A stretch of DNA of 64,000 bases from Lewinellaceae bacterium (GTDB lineage Bacteria > Bacteroidota > Bacteroidia > Chitinophagales > Saprospiraceae), in assembly GCA_016716135.1 (NCBI GenBank), contig JADJWX010000005.1:186001-250000 (forward strand). Reading direction: 5' to 3'. A model generated the notes under the pieces. That model was not told the DNA's origin. It made no database searches and saw only the letters and a program-made list of their open reading frames with translations. The position numbers and the translations under genes are program-made. Position 1 is the stretch's first letter, and each line of letters begins with the position of its first letter. Of this stretch, positions 1-8,133 are shown piece by piece.

Positions 1-1191
1 CCAGCCGAAGCGGATATTTTCGATCCCCATAGCGGCCACTCCGGCTGCCGAGCCAATAATCAGTGCGCTACCGCCAGTGCCGGCGCAGTAGGCCAGGAAT
101 TCCCAGAAGTAATGATCTACGGGATACTGTTTCATCGAATACATCCCTTGCGCTGCCGCTACCAAGGGTACGTTGTCCACGATAGCCGAGAGAAAGCCGA
201 TGATCAGTACAATTGCAGTAGTGTTTTGGACCGTGCGATCAAGCCAGCTTGCTACTGCTGTTAAAATCCCGGTGCTTTGCAAGGCGGCTACCGCCATTAG
301 AATGCCCAGAAAAAACAAAATACTTGGCGTATCAATTTTTCGCAGGGCATGCAGCACAGACAATGTACCCTTTTCGCGTTCATCTTTTTCACTATGAATC
401 AACTCGGTGACTACCCACATGACGCCCAAGCCTAAAAGCATGCCCATAAAAGGCGGCAGGTGCGTCAGGGTTTTAAAAATGGGTACAAACAGCAAACACC
501 CAAGCCCGAGATAGAAAACGGTATTGCGTTCACGCATCGGCGTAATGACGCCATTCGTGCTTACGCTTTTTGGGGGAACCACATTGCCACTCAAGCGGGG
601 AGAAAGGAAAAGCAACGGCGCCAACAGGCAAACCAAACTGGGCACCAGTAGCATTGCGACGATATTTGCGACGGTAATTTGTCCGCCGATCCAAAGCATG
701 GTAGTTGTGACATCGCCCAAAGGCGACCAGGCTCCGCCGGCATTTGCAGCCACCACGATCATTCCCGCAAAAAACAACCGGTCATTCCAGTCACTGATGA
801 GCTTCCGCAAAAGGCTGATCATCACAATGGTCGTTGTGAGGTTGTCGAGGGCAGCCGACAGAAAAAATGTAATGAAACAAACCAGCCAAAGTAATTTCCG
901 CTTATTCGTGGTTTTGATCCGCTCTGTGAGGATCTCAAATCCATCGTGTGCATCAATCAATTCCACAATGGTCATGGCGCCCAGCAGGAAAAACAAAATT
1001 CCGGATATCTCCCCCAAATGCGCTTCCAGGTGGTGCACGACGTCGTGGTAATCGGTAGCGGCGGTCACATAAATCGTCCAGCAAAGCACTCCGGTAATCA
1101 TGGCGCTGGCTGCCTTATCAATTTTCAACGGGTGCTCGAGCGTGATTGCCAGGTACCCCAATACAAATACTATGATCAGTAATCCTTCCAT
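1..1191 (-). CDS. nhaD: Na+/H+ antiporter, NhaD type (3' end cut by window edge)
   Basis: Reading leftwards from an ATG at 1191 there are 397 open codons to the window edge, so the C-terminus is missing. The product starts MEGLLIIVFVLGYLAITLEH and is almost entirely hydrophobic helices. It contains the NhaD/ArsB-type segments ALDNLTTTIVMISLLRKL and AANAGGAWSPLGDVTTTMLW, and a second inverted-repeat half with AIVDNVPLVAAAQGMYS. These paired Asp-Asn-(L/V)-T/P segments are typical of the ion transporter superfamily. It probably exchanges cytoplasmic Na+ for H+ across the inner membrane. It lies just beyond the terminator of the gene upstream on the same strand, so it is probably transcribed alone. 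Family assignment is firm; ion specificity is inferred. Confidence 0.88.
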   Translation of the reverse strand, partial: MEGLLIIVFVLGYLAITLEHPLKIDKAASAMITGVLCWTIYVTAATDYHDVVHHLEAHLGEISGILFFLLGAMTIVELIDAHDGFEILTERIKTTNKRKLLWLVCFITFFLSAALDNLTTTIVMISLLRKLISDWNDRLFFAGMIVVAANAGGAWSPLGDVTTTMLWIGGQITVANIVAMLLVPSLVCLLAPLLFLSPRLSGNVVPPKSVSTNGVITPMRERNTVFYLGLGCLLFVPIFKTLTHLPPFMGMLLGLGVMWVVTELIHSEKDEREKGTLSVLHALRKIDTPSILFFLGILMAVAALQSTGILTAVASWLDRTVQNTTAIVLIIGFLSAIVDNVPLVAAAQGMYSMKQYPVDHYFWEFLAYCAGTGGSALIIGSAAGVAAMGIENIRFGW

Positions 1192-1260
1192 GCGTAGTTT
1201 TTTGTTAGTGCCGGCAAAGAAAAGGAAAAAGCCCCGACCGGGTAGGACAAACGGCAAGCA

Positions 1261-1299
1261 AAAAGGCGCTACCCCTCACTTGAAGGTAGCGCCTTTTTT
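1261..1299 (-). terminator. Intrinsic terminator
   Basis: An inverted repeat with arms AAGGCGCTACC and GGTAGCGCCTT and an 11-base loop, flanked by A and T runs. It follows the stop codon of the SRPBCC gene (minus strand) and precedes the nhaD start, so it should end leftward transcription from 2381 before nhaD. Confidence 0.75.
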
Positions 1300-1324
1300 C
1301 AGCGAAATTGTTTTGTGCAAACAC

Positions 1325-2381
1325 CTATTTCGGCGGATTCACCGGAGCGCTCAGGCTGTCTGTTTTTGGGCCAACGTAATAAATAATCCGGGTCAGCCAT
1401 TTTGAGGTGTCGGGTTCCTGGCCCGGGTCTGTGACATATTCTTCAATTACCGGCGGTATATTTTGCAGGTTTTTCTCCTGCATGTAGTCGTCCATTGCGT
1501 AATGCGCATTTGCCAGGCTGTCGTATGCGCCAAAATATTCGATCAGCAAGGCCTGGCCTTTGCCTACCTGGAATATGCTGAATCCGCTTCCGAAATTTTG
1601 ATTTTCAGCAATTGGAATAGTGGCGGCCATATCGGTTTCGCCCTTTACTTCGTCATAAGACCAATACAGGCCGGTAGGAGCGCCTGCAAGTGCAACCCCC
1701 TTTTTCTGAGCCGCTTCGAATACCTTGCCTAAATTCGAAGCATAAAACCCGGCAATTTCAGTGAAAGGAACGGTTTTTCGGACACCGGCGTAAAACTTTT
1801 CCGGAAACTCCACCTCGGCGATTTCATAGCCGCGGTATTTTTTATGCGCCATTGCTTCACAAACTGCTTTCATGTTTTCAAGTCCTTGTTCGTAATCTTT
1901 TCCGATTGCGGCATCCATATCGGTGAACATGGCCAGACCATTCCATGGGAACGCTACGTGCATGTCAAAAGCCCAGGTAACTTTTGTTTTGGCTTCATTG
2001 GCCTCAAAAATCAAATACGTCGGCGAGGTACTTTCAAATGGTTCGGTAAAGCGCACCTCCATGTCGATCCGGTCGGCGGTCATGGCAGTGATAATTTGCT
2101 GCCCTGCACCCACATCGTCGTTGCCTTTCCAGCTGTACGTTGCACCGGGTTCGCCGTCGGTGCCGGTAATGGTTGTTTTCATGGCGGGGTCGAGCTTTGC
2201 CCAGGGCGACCAGCTTCAAATTTTTGCCCAAAAAACGAACGTGCTCATAGATCAGCGCTTTCGGCGCATCAATCTCAATGCTTCGTTCGATATGGTAATC
2301 TTTCCGGGCAAACAACCCGAGCAACACCACCAGCCCGACAAGGCCAAGCAATAAATAGAGCAGGATTTTAAGAATTTTCAT
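1325..2381 (-). pseudogene. SRPBCC family protein with GyrI-like C-terminal domain, broken by two frameshifts
   Basis: Two overlapping minus-strand frames form one protein of about 350 residues. The first (from ATG 2381) gives an N-terminal membrane anchor, MKILKILLYLLLGLVGLVVL, and the start of a SRPBCC (polyketide cyclase-like) fold up to YEHVRF. The second, readable from 2182, supplies the rest of the SRPBCC domain and a GyrI-like small-molecule-binding domain (from about AEVEFPEKFYAGVRKT). Between them a third frame is needed: restoring one T in the run at 2230-2235 and one base near 2211-2214 yields RFFGQKFEAWSPWAKLDPAM, the expected family sequence. Two single-base deletions therefore separate the parts, through sequencing error or real inactivation. 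The function in this family is mostly unknown; ligand binding is inferred. Confidence 0.82.
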
Positions 2382-2435
2382 AGCGCAATGTGTTTATAAA
2401 AAGTTGATTTTGAATTGTTGGTATTTTCTGTGCGA

Positions 2436-2443
2436 CAAATTTA
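2436..2443 (-). promoter_or_regulatory. Candidate -7 box (TAAATTTG) for the SRPBCC gene
   Basis: On the minus strand TAAATTTG fits the Bacteroidota -7 consensus TAnnTTTG and lies about 54 bases upstream of the ATG at 2381. A TTTG lies about 23 bases further upstream, slightly longer than the usual spacing. Confidence 0.4.
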
Positions 2444-2520
2444 AAATAAATAGTTTTTAGTAAAAACAAAAAGTTTATATTTCTTCAGGCACTGTTTTTG
2501 GCGGCGCCGGAGGGCACCAA

Positions 2521-2562
2521 CATGAGTCATCCCGAATTTTGAGTTTCTTCAAAATTCGGGAT
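2521..2562. repeat. CATGAGTCATCCCGAA-type hairpin
   Basis: Arms ATCCCGAATTTTGA (2529-2542) and TCAAAATTCGGGAT (2549-2562) are perfectly complementary around a 6-base loop and are followed by a T-rich stretch. The leading CATGAGTCATCCCGAA recurs at 2829-2862 and, in variant form, near 56925 and 57090, so it belongs to a dispersed family. It could also act as a terminator. Confidence 0.6.
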
Positions 2563-2607
2563 TTTTATTTTGTGGTAAATTGCAAATCATTGATAATGAT
2601 GCTTATG

Positions 2608-2650
2608 TGTTCTTTTTTCTTGACAAAAAAGAACCAAAAAGTCAAGGCTG
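2608..2650. repeat. Self-complementary intergenic motif
   Basis: A stretch with TTCTTTTTT/AAAAAAGAA arms around CTTGAC, overlapped by TTGAC...GTCAA. From general knowledge such sequence resembles a motif common between genes in Bacteroidota. No coding potential is seen. Confidence 0.45.
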
Positions 2651-2651
2651 T

Positions 2652-2787
2652 ATGCAAATCCTACGGTTTTGCTTGAAATCTCCGCCCCGCCATTGGCGGG
2701 GAAAACCCAACTCGCTCCTCCTGCGTCGTCGCTCAAACAAGGTTTTGCTAAAAACCGCCTCCGATTTCGCAAAACCGGGATTTGCAT
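2652..2787. repeat. 136-base element bounded by inverted repeats
   Basis: The left end TGCAAATCCTACGGTTTTGC (2653-2672) matches the reverse complement of GCAAAACCGGGATTTGCA (2769-2786) apart from two extra bases. The interior has short internal complementarity (CCCCGCC...GGCGGGG) and no convincing gene. It looks like a miniature inverted-repeat or REP-like element. The whole 508-base gap 2382-2889 holds only this and the neighbouring hairpins. Confidence 0.6.
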
Positions 2788-2828
2788 AAGGCCGGCCTAC
2801 ACCTTTGTTTATCAATCCGTTAAATAAA

Positions 2829-2862
2829 CATGAGCCACCCCGAAAATTCGGGATGACTCATG
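2829..2862 (-). terminator. Palindromic hairpin after the biotin carrier gene
   Basis: CATGAGCCACCCCGAA and TTCGGGATGACTCATG pair over 16 bases with two mismatches and a 2-base loop. It lies 28 bases beyond the stop of the biotin carrier gene (minus strand) and probably ends that transcript. It is a copy of the hairpin at 2521-2562. Confidence 0.5.
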
Positions 2863-2889
2863 TATGCGCTGTTTGTTTTTACCGGTTGT

Positions 2890-3381
2890 TTATTCAAATT
2901 CGATCAACAGCTGCGCTTTATCCACCGACTGGCTTTTTTCAACCGCAATGGTTTTTACCACCCCCTCGCCATCTGCCTTGATCACATTTTCCATTTTCAT
3001 GGCTTCCAGGATAAGCAGTGGATCGTCTTTTTGTACGGTTTGTCCGGGCTGGACCAGTACACTGAGCACCAAGCCCGGCATAGGGGCTTTGATGCTGTTT
3101 ATCTTTTGCGTGCCACCGACCGTTAGGCCCAGTTTTTTTACCAGCCGTTCGTAATAATCGGAAATCCGCACCGTGTGTTTGATGCCGTCCACCTGGAAGG
3201 TGTAGCGACGGTTGGCATAGTCCGCTTCCAGCAATTTGATGTGAAAGGCACGCCCGTTTTCCAGCAGGTGAAAGGCTTGTTCGCCATCCGGAACGATATC
3301 AAGTTGTTGTGCAGCGTCCGGTTCTATTTCAAATTGAAACTGATCGTCGACCGAAACCTGAAAAGGATCTTTTTTCACCAT
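2890..3381 (-). CDS. Biotin carboxyl carrier protein (biotin/lipoyl attachment domain)
   Basis: A 163-residue protein whose C-terminal 70 residues form a biotinyl domain with the attachment motif EAMKMEN (biotinyl lysine about K129) and the preceding APMPGLVLSVLV strand. The N-terminal 90 residues resemble the linker region of carrier subunits of acyl-CoA or pyruvate carboxylases (YTFQVDGIKHTVRISDYYER). It should carry carboxybiotin between a biotin carboxylase and a carboxyltransferase, neither of which is in the window. The carboxylase it serves (propionyl-, acetyl-CoA or other) cannot be told from this gene. It is followed by the hairpin at 2829 and lies 46 bases downstream of the phosphatase gene, so co-transcription is likely. 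Confidence 0.88.
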   Translation of the reverse strand: MVKKDPFQVSVDDQFQFEIEPDAAQQLDIVPDGEQAFHLLENGRAFHIKLLEADYANRRYTFQVDGIKHTVRISDYYERLVKKLGLTVGGTQKINSIKAPMPGLVLSVLVQPGQTVQKDDPLLILEAMKMENVIKADGEGVVKTIAVEKSQSVDKAQLLIEFE

Positions 3382-3427
3382 TGTTGTTGTGATTTTGGGC
3401 AGTTACACCGGCGGCGCAAGCGTTTTT

Positions 3428-4675
3428 TTAAACAAAAAACTTGCACGTTAGTACCGTAATATCGTCGGGGAAAGCCTGGTGCTCCCGGTATGCTTCTACG
3501 TGGCTGAGCAATTGTTTGTTCAATTCCCGGGCGCCCAGTTGGCTGTTTTCCTGGAGAAAGGCGAGTAGTTTTTCGTCGCTGAATTCTTCCCCGGCATCGT
3601 TCAGCACATCCGTGAGCCCATCGGTATAGGTAAAAATGGTGGCTTCTTTGGTAAGGCAAACGCCGCCGATTTCCAGGAAGGGCAACTCGGGCATCCAGCC
3701 CAGTACGGTGCACCCGTTTTTTAGCGGGATTGCCTCGCCATCGCTCAGTAAAAACGGCGGTGTGTGGCCGGCATTGATGTAATGCAGGGTTCGGGAATGC
3801 ACATCATACCGCGCCAGGAAGAGCGTGATAAACCGGTCGCCCTGGGTAACACTGTGTACGGCCATGTTCATTTCCTGGACAACCTCTTCCAGTGTTTGGC
3901 AGCGGGTGAGGAGGGTGCGCAGGTTGGCCTGAAAATTGGCCATCAACAGGGCGGCTGCCACGCCTTTTCCGGTAATATCGGCGATGCAGAATGCTATGGT
4001 CCCGTCCGGAAATTCCACAACGTCGTAATAGTCGCCGCCGACGGCGAAGTGCGGTTTGTAAATGCTCGACAACTGGTAATTTTCGCCCTCGGGCAAGCGG
4101 GTTGGCACCAGCGTACGCTGGATTTCAGCGGCCAGTTCAACCTCCCGGTTGAGCACTTCCTGTCGCAATTGTGTTTTAAACAGGCGTTTGTTTTCAATAG
4201 CCACCGCGATCACGTTTGTGATTGTGGTGACGAACTGGACTTTGTTGTACACGTCCTCATCGTCCAGAAAGCCCCCGATAAATGCATAGGCAATGGGTTC
4301 GTCTTTGTGCATAACCGGCACTACCAGGTCGAATTCGCGGATTAGCGGATGCTCGATATTTTCGAGGCCGCGCGTGGTGCGAAAATTGGGTAATTCCTGA
4401 TTGACGTCTTGCGACAGCAGGTCGTCGGACACACCCAGGGCGGTTTTACATTCCCAGCGGCCTTCTTCATGAAAAAACAGCGCCATTTTCCGGATGCCGA
4501 TTTCCCAGCGCAGGAAGGTGTTGTACATATTGAACAGCCCATCTGCGGAGACGTTTTCATTGATAGCCTGGGTAATGGCCAGCAAGCTGTTGATTTGCAG
4601 CTGTTTCAGATTGACCTCGCGCTCCAGTTTTTCAATGCGGGTCAGTGTGCGTTTTATTTCTTGTAATTCCGGCAT
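3428..4675 (-). CDS. GAF-SpoIIE/PP2C-type serine phosphatase (RsbU-like)
   Basis: The 415 residues begin with a short coiled coil (about 1-35), followed by a GAF-like sensor region (about 40-165) and a linker helix with AAEIQRTLVPTRLP, the usual lead-in to SpoIIE phosphatases. The catalytic domain (about 205-415) contains GGDYYDVVEF, FCIADITGKGVAAALLM and a final DDITVLTCKFF, so the metal-binding Asp residues of the PP2C fold are present. It probably dephosphorylates an anti-sigma-factor antagonist (STAS domain) in a partner-switching pathway. No STAS or kinase gene is nearby, so the target is unknown. The ATG at 4675 sits opposite the divergent frr gene, with 230 bases between them. Confidence 0.88.
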   Translation of the reverse strand: MPELQEIKRTLTRIEKLEREVNLKQLQINSLLAITQAINENVSADGLFNMYNTFLRWEIGIRKMALFFHEEGRWECKTALGVSDDLLSQDVNQELPNFRTTRGLENIEHPLIREFDLVVPVMHKDEPIAYAFIGGFLDDEDVYNKVQFVTTITNVIAVAIENKRLFKTQLRQEVLNREVELAAEIQRTLVPTRLPEGENYQLSSIYKPHFAVGGDYYDVVEFPDGTIAFCIADITGKGVAAALLMANFQANLRTLLTRCQTLEEVVQEMNMAVHSVTQGDRFITLFLARYDVHSRTLHYINAGHTPPFLLSDGEAIPLKNGCTVLGWMPELPFLEIGGVCLTKEATIFTYTDGLTDVLNDAGEEFSDEKLLAFLQENSQLGARELNKQLLSHVEAYREHQAFPDDITVLTCKFFV

Positions 4676-4905
4676 GCGGCATGTCCGATATTTCTGCAGA
4701 AAAGCAGAAAAGCAGCAATTTTATAATTCAGCGAAAAGGTACGCACATTTCAGCAATCCAGGTATGTGCCGGCAATTTCAGCTTGCCGAATGTCGATGTT
4801 AAACACATTTTCACGCGTCTGATGCGTATATCCCCGGAAATCTTGTGAAATTTGCAGCCCCAAACACACCCGTATCGGATAATTACAAAGCTGAACCACA
4901 CCATT

Positions 4906-5466
4906 ATGGAAGACATTAAGCAAACTATGGCTGAAGCCAGGGAACATATGGATAAAGCCATCGATCACCTTGAACATGAATTGCAGAAACTGCGTACCGG
5001 CAAGGCTTCAACCTCCATTTTGCAAGATATGATGGTCGAATATTACGGCCACCCGACGCCTTTACATCAGGTTGCCAATGTGCAGGTTTCGGATGCCCGG
5101 ACAATCGTTGTTCAACCTTGGGAAAAAAATATGCTGGGCCCGATCGAACGGGTAATTATCAACTCCAATATTGGCATTACTCCGGCAAATGACGGCGAGA
5201 TCATCCGGCTAACAGTGCCGGCACTCACGGAAGAACGCCGGAAAGACTTGGTGAAAATGGCCAAACATGCCGGCGAGGAAAGCAAAGTCGGTGTGCGGAA
5301 TGCCCGCCACAAGGCGCTTGGCCACATTAAAAATGCCGTCAAAGAGGGTTTGGCCGAAGACGAAGGAAAACGTGTCGAAAATGAGCTGCAGGAATTGGTT
5401 AATTCCTACGTTGACAAAATCGACAAAATTGTGGCGAAAAAAGATGAGGAAATCATGACGGTTTAA
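4906..5466 (+). CDS. frr: Ribosome recycling factor
   Basis: With the start at ATG 4906 the protein is MEDIKQTMAEAREHMDKAID... and 186 residues long, matching the family's usual 185. The longer reading from 4852 adds 18 residues unlike any RRF. Conserved blocks include HELQKLRTGKAS, PLHQVANVQVSDARTIVVQPW, NIGITPANDGEIIRL and the tail KKDEEI. RRF, with EF-G, splits post-termination ribosomes in the cytoplasm. No Shine-Dalgarno precedes the start, as is normal in this phylum. The DUF5606 gene follows after 72 bases and may be co-transcribed. Confidence 0.97.
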   Translation: MEDIKQTMAEAREHMDKAIDHLEHELQKLRTGKASTSILQDMMVEYYGHPTPLHQVANVQVSDARTIVVQPWEKNMLGPIERVIINSNIGITPANDGEIIRLTVPALTEERRKDLVKMAKHAGEESKVGVRNARHKALGHIKNAVKEGLAEDEGKRVENELQELVNSYVDKIDKIVAKKDEEIMTV

Positions 5467-5538
5467 TTGCCGTTTCATTTTCCCCGGGTGCAATCCAGCA
5501 AACCCCCAATTATAAATAACAGGGTAATCATAAAAACT

Positions 5539-5994
5539 ATGAACTTAGACAAATTCCTCGTAATCACCGGGGTTCCCGGTGTACATAAACTGGTATCCAC
5601 ACGCAATAATGGCCTGCTGATCGAAGACCGCAAAGAAGGCCGTACCCGTTTCGTACCCACCCGGCAAAACCAGATTACGCCGCTGGGTACCGTCGCCATT
5701 TATGTGGATACCGATGAAGGCACCATGCCGTTGCCGGAAGTATTTCAGCGAATGCTTGATCAGCAGGAAGCCATCCCACCGGTGTCGCCCAATGCCAATA
5801 GTACCGAATTGCGGCATTATTTCAACCAGATTTTGCCCGAGCATGACCACGATCAGGTGCACATAAACGATATCAAAAAGTGTATCAAGTGGTTTAATTT
5901 CATGCAGGAAAAAGGCATTTTCGAGGAAGCAAAACGCGAAGCCGAAACCGCCGCTGCCGAGGCTGCGGAAAAGGATGCAAAATCCGACGCCTGA
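5539..5994 (+). CDS. DUF5606 family protein
   Basis: From ATG 5539 the product (151 residues) begins MNLDKFLVITGVPGVHKLVS, a conserved opening of a small Bacteroidota protein family. It continues with a compact beta-rich segment (RNNGLLIEDRKEGRTRFVP), a central helix pair (HDHDQVHINDIKKCIKWFNF) and an Ala/Glu/Lys-rich charged tail from about residue 132. The frame is open upstream to 5467, but that extension does not look conserved. No enzyme motif or signal peptide is visible, so it is probably cytoplasmic. It lies between frr and a GT2 glycosyltransferase on the same strand. Biochemical function is unknown. Confidence 0.8.
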   Translation: MNLDKFLVITGVPGVHKLVSTRNNGLLIEDRKEGRTRFVPTRQNQITPLGTVAIYVDTDEGTMPLPEVFQRMLDQQEAIPPVSPNANSTELRHYFNQILPEHDHDQVHINDIKKCIKWFNFMQEKGIFEEAKREAETAAAEAAEKDAKSDA

Positions 5995-6054
5995 TTGAAT
6001 CCGAACAAAAACGAATAAATCCACTGCCCTGATTTGCAGCGTGGTTTACAAACT

Positions 6055-6804
6055 ATGTATAAAGAAAAAAAAGTTGTTGTCGTTCTTCCTGCCTATAACG
6101 CTGCCAAAACGCTGGAAAAAACTTACCGGGAAATCCCCTTCGATTTAGTTGACGAAGTAATCCTGTGTGATGATCATAGCCGCGACAATACCGCTGAACT
6201 TGCTAAGCAGCTGGGTATCCGGCATGTACTGGTGCACGAAATAAATACCGGCTATGGCGGCAACCAGAAAACCCTGTACAACAAAGCACTGGAACTGGGT
6301 GGCGATATTGTGATCATGCTGCACCCCGACTATCAGTATACGCCCAAACTCATCCCGGCCATGGTTAATATTATTGGTGAGGATCTTTACCCGGTTGTGT
6401 TGGGGTCGCGTATCCTGGGCATGGGCGCCCGCAAAGGCGGTATGCCAATTTATAAATATATCGCCAACCGGTTTTTGACCTTTACCCAAAACACACTGGT
6501 TCATTATAAACTTTCGGAGTACCACACCGGCTACCGGGCGTTCAACCGGGAAGTGCTCGAAACGATAAATTTCAATCAGAACTCAGATGATTTTGTGTTC
6601 GACAACGAAATGCTGTCGCAAATCATCTATGCCGGTTTTGATATTGGTGAAGTAACCTGCCCGACCAAATATTTTGAAGAAGCCTCCAGCATCAACTTCA
6701 GCCGTAGTATGAAGTACGGCCTGGGCGTTCTTCGCGTTTCGGTTGGCCACTTTTTGCAACGCCTGGGACTTGTCAATCTGCCCAGGTATCAGAAAATGCG
6801 GTAG
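6055..6804 (+). CDS. Family 2 glycosyltransferase (dolichol-phosphate mannosyltransferase-like)
   Basis: From ATG 6055 the protein is 249 residues, starting MYKEKKVVVVLPAYNAAKTL, the classic GT2 opening strand. The diphospho-sugar-binding Asp motifs are DEVILCDDHSRDNT and HPDYQYTPKLIPAMV. The lipid-phosphate transferase-like segment SEYHTGYRAFNREVL is present. There is no C-terminal membrane domain. It should transfer a sugar from a nucleotide donor to a lipid phosphate or glycan at the cytoplasmic face of the membrane; substrate is unknown. An alternative TTG start at 6034 adds 7 unconserved residues. The stop is 30 bases before the start of the NRDE gene, suggesting a shared transcript. Confidence 0.88.
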   Translation: MYKEKKVVVVLPAYNAAKTLEKTYREIPFDLVDEVILCDDHSRDNTAELAKQLGIRHVLVHEINTGYGGNQKTLYNKALELGGDIVIMLHPDYQYTPKLIPAMVNIIGEDLYPVVLGSRILGMGARKGGMPIYKYIANRFLTFTQNTLVHYKLSEYHTGYRAFNREVLETINFNQNSDDFVFDNEMLSQIIYAGFDIGEVTCPTKYFEEASSINFSRSMKYGLGVLRVSVGHFLQRLGLVNLPRYQKMR

Positions 6805-6836
6805 TGCTTTTCTCCTGTGCTCAAGTGTTGATGCTC

Positions 6837-7559
6837 ATGTGTACCGTTACCTACCTTCCTGTTGCAAACGGGTTTGTGCTTACGCACAACCGGGATGAAG
6901 CACCCACGCGTTCCCCGCAAATTATTTCGCGGGAAAAGCGCTTCGGCACGGAAATTCTTTTTCCAAAAGATACGAAAACCGGTGGCACCTAAATTGCCAC
7001 TACGCGCGACGGACAAACGGCCTGCCTGCTCAATGGCGCGTTTGAAAAGCATAAGCACCAACCACCATATCGACTGAGCCGCGGCCAGGTGTTACTCGAT
7101 TTTTTTAGCTGGCCCCAACCCCGGCTTTTTTTTGAGCAATATGCGTTGGAAGAAATCGAGCCTTTTACATTTCTGTTTTTTTTGCCGGGCGAAGTGGTGG
7201 AGTTTCGGTGGGATGGTCATACGCGTCACCTCAAGAACTTGCCACCCGGGCAGGCGCATTTCTGGTGCTCGGCAACCTTGTACCCGCCTCCAATGCAGGA
7301 ACGCCGCGAACGGGTATTTCGCGACTGGCTCGCCAAACAAAACCAGGAGCGCCCACGGCTTGCTTCCCAAATATTTACCCTGCACCTGACAGGCAGCGTA
7401 GGCGACCCCGAGAACGATTATGTCATGAACAGGGCAGGCCGCGTATGTACGGTTAGTGTGACCCAAATAGTGCTTCAAAACGGCCGGGTTCGGATGCGGT
7501 ATACGGACCTGCTCGATGCGAAACAAGACCGTAAGCGTATGCGCCTGTTGACGGGTTAG
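6837..7559 (+). pseudogene. NRDE (TANGO2-like) protein interrupted by an in-frame TAA
   Basis: A single frame runs from ATG 6837 to 7559 (240 codons) but is broken by TAA at 6990-6992. The N-terminal part reads MCTVTYLPVANGFVLTHNRDEA, with the N-terminal Cys2 nucleophile and the NRDE signature of the Ntn-hydrolase-like TANGO2 family. The stop falls where the family's GGTW motif has Trp: the frame reads GGT-stop-IATTRDGQTACLLNGAFE. The downstream part (to LLDAKQDRKRMRLLTG) is intact. TGG to TAA needs two substitutions, so this is not a simple indel. Either the gene is dead, the base calls are wrong, or the stop is read through. Cellular role in bacteria is poorly known. Confidence 0.8.
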
Positions 7560-7667
7560 CAAAAAAAATAATTTGTTGTTTTGTTACAAAAATTCTGCGC
7601 TAGTGCATCCTTTTGCAAATTTATTGTGTCTGAGTAGTTAATTTTTTCCAAATTTCAGAACCAATGG

Positions 7668-7698
7668 TTGTTGCCCCGAGTTATTGTATTTACTTTTC
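7668..7698 (+). promoter_or_regulatory. Candidate promoter of the small T9SS protein
   Basis: TTG (7668-7670), a 20-base spacer and TACTTTTC (7691-7698), one mismatch from TAnnTTTG, lie 20 bases ahead of the ATG at 7719. Confidence 0.35.
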
Positions 7699-7718
7699 GT
7701 GCTAAATAATCGCTGCCG

Positions 7719-8024
7719 ATGAAACATTGCTTACCCTTGATCATTTTTTTACTCGCCGCTTTGACGGTCCAATCCCAAAACGCCACCAAAGCCGACCTCT
7801 CCGTTTACCCCAATCCAACTTCGGATTACATTTCGGTGAATGATGCCAATGACGAAGTGAGTTATGTCGTCATTTTTAACCTCGTTGGAAAAAAAGTAAA
7901 AGAATTCGACTTCATAAAAGGCGAATCGCTCTTTATAGCCGACCTGCCCAAGAGTATGTACCTGGTTCAACTGCAGAACCGCAAACGGTCGGTCTTAAAA
8001 ACCCAAAAAGTTGATAAACGCTAG
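7719..8024 (+). CDS. Very small secreted protein made of a signal peptide and a T9SS type A sorting domain
   Basis: The 101-residue product starts with a signal peptide (MKHCLPLIIFLLAALTVQSQ). The remaining ~80 residues are essentially a type A C-terminal sorting domain: DLSVYPNPTSDYISV, then IFNLVGKKVKEFDF and DLPKSMYLVQLQ, ending KTQKVDKR. There is no room for a cargo domain. The Por (T9SS) machinery normally removes this domain while exporting proteins to the cell surface, so the purpose of a free-standing copy is unclear. It may be the leftover tail of a larger gene or a real small surface protein. A good terminator follows and a weak promoter precedes, so it looks like an independent unit. 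Confidence 0.8.
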   Translation: MKHCLPLIIFLLAALTVQSQNATKADLSVYPNPTSDYISVNDANDEVSYVVIFNLVGKKVKEFDFIKGESLFIADLPKSMYLVQLQNRKRSVLKTQKVDKR

Positions 8025-8055
8025 GCGTAAGATATTTTTGGGCCGTGATCAGGAA

Positions 8056-8097
8056 ATAGGCCATTCCGGACTTTAAACCGGGATGGCCTATATTTTT
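8056..8097 (+). terminator. Intrinsic terminator
   Basis: ATAGGCCATTCCGG pairs with CCGGGATGGCCTAT (one bulge) around a short A/T-rich loop and is followed by ATTTTT. It lies 32 bases after the small T9SS gene. Confidence 0.8.
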
Positions 8098-8133
8098 ATG
8101 CCTCCTTGGTTGTAACATTTTAAAAATTTACAA

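Noticed and set aside
2587..2787. 66-codon minus-strand frame
   Set aside because: It falls inside the inverted-repeat element and resembles nothing; open by chance.
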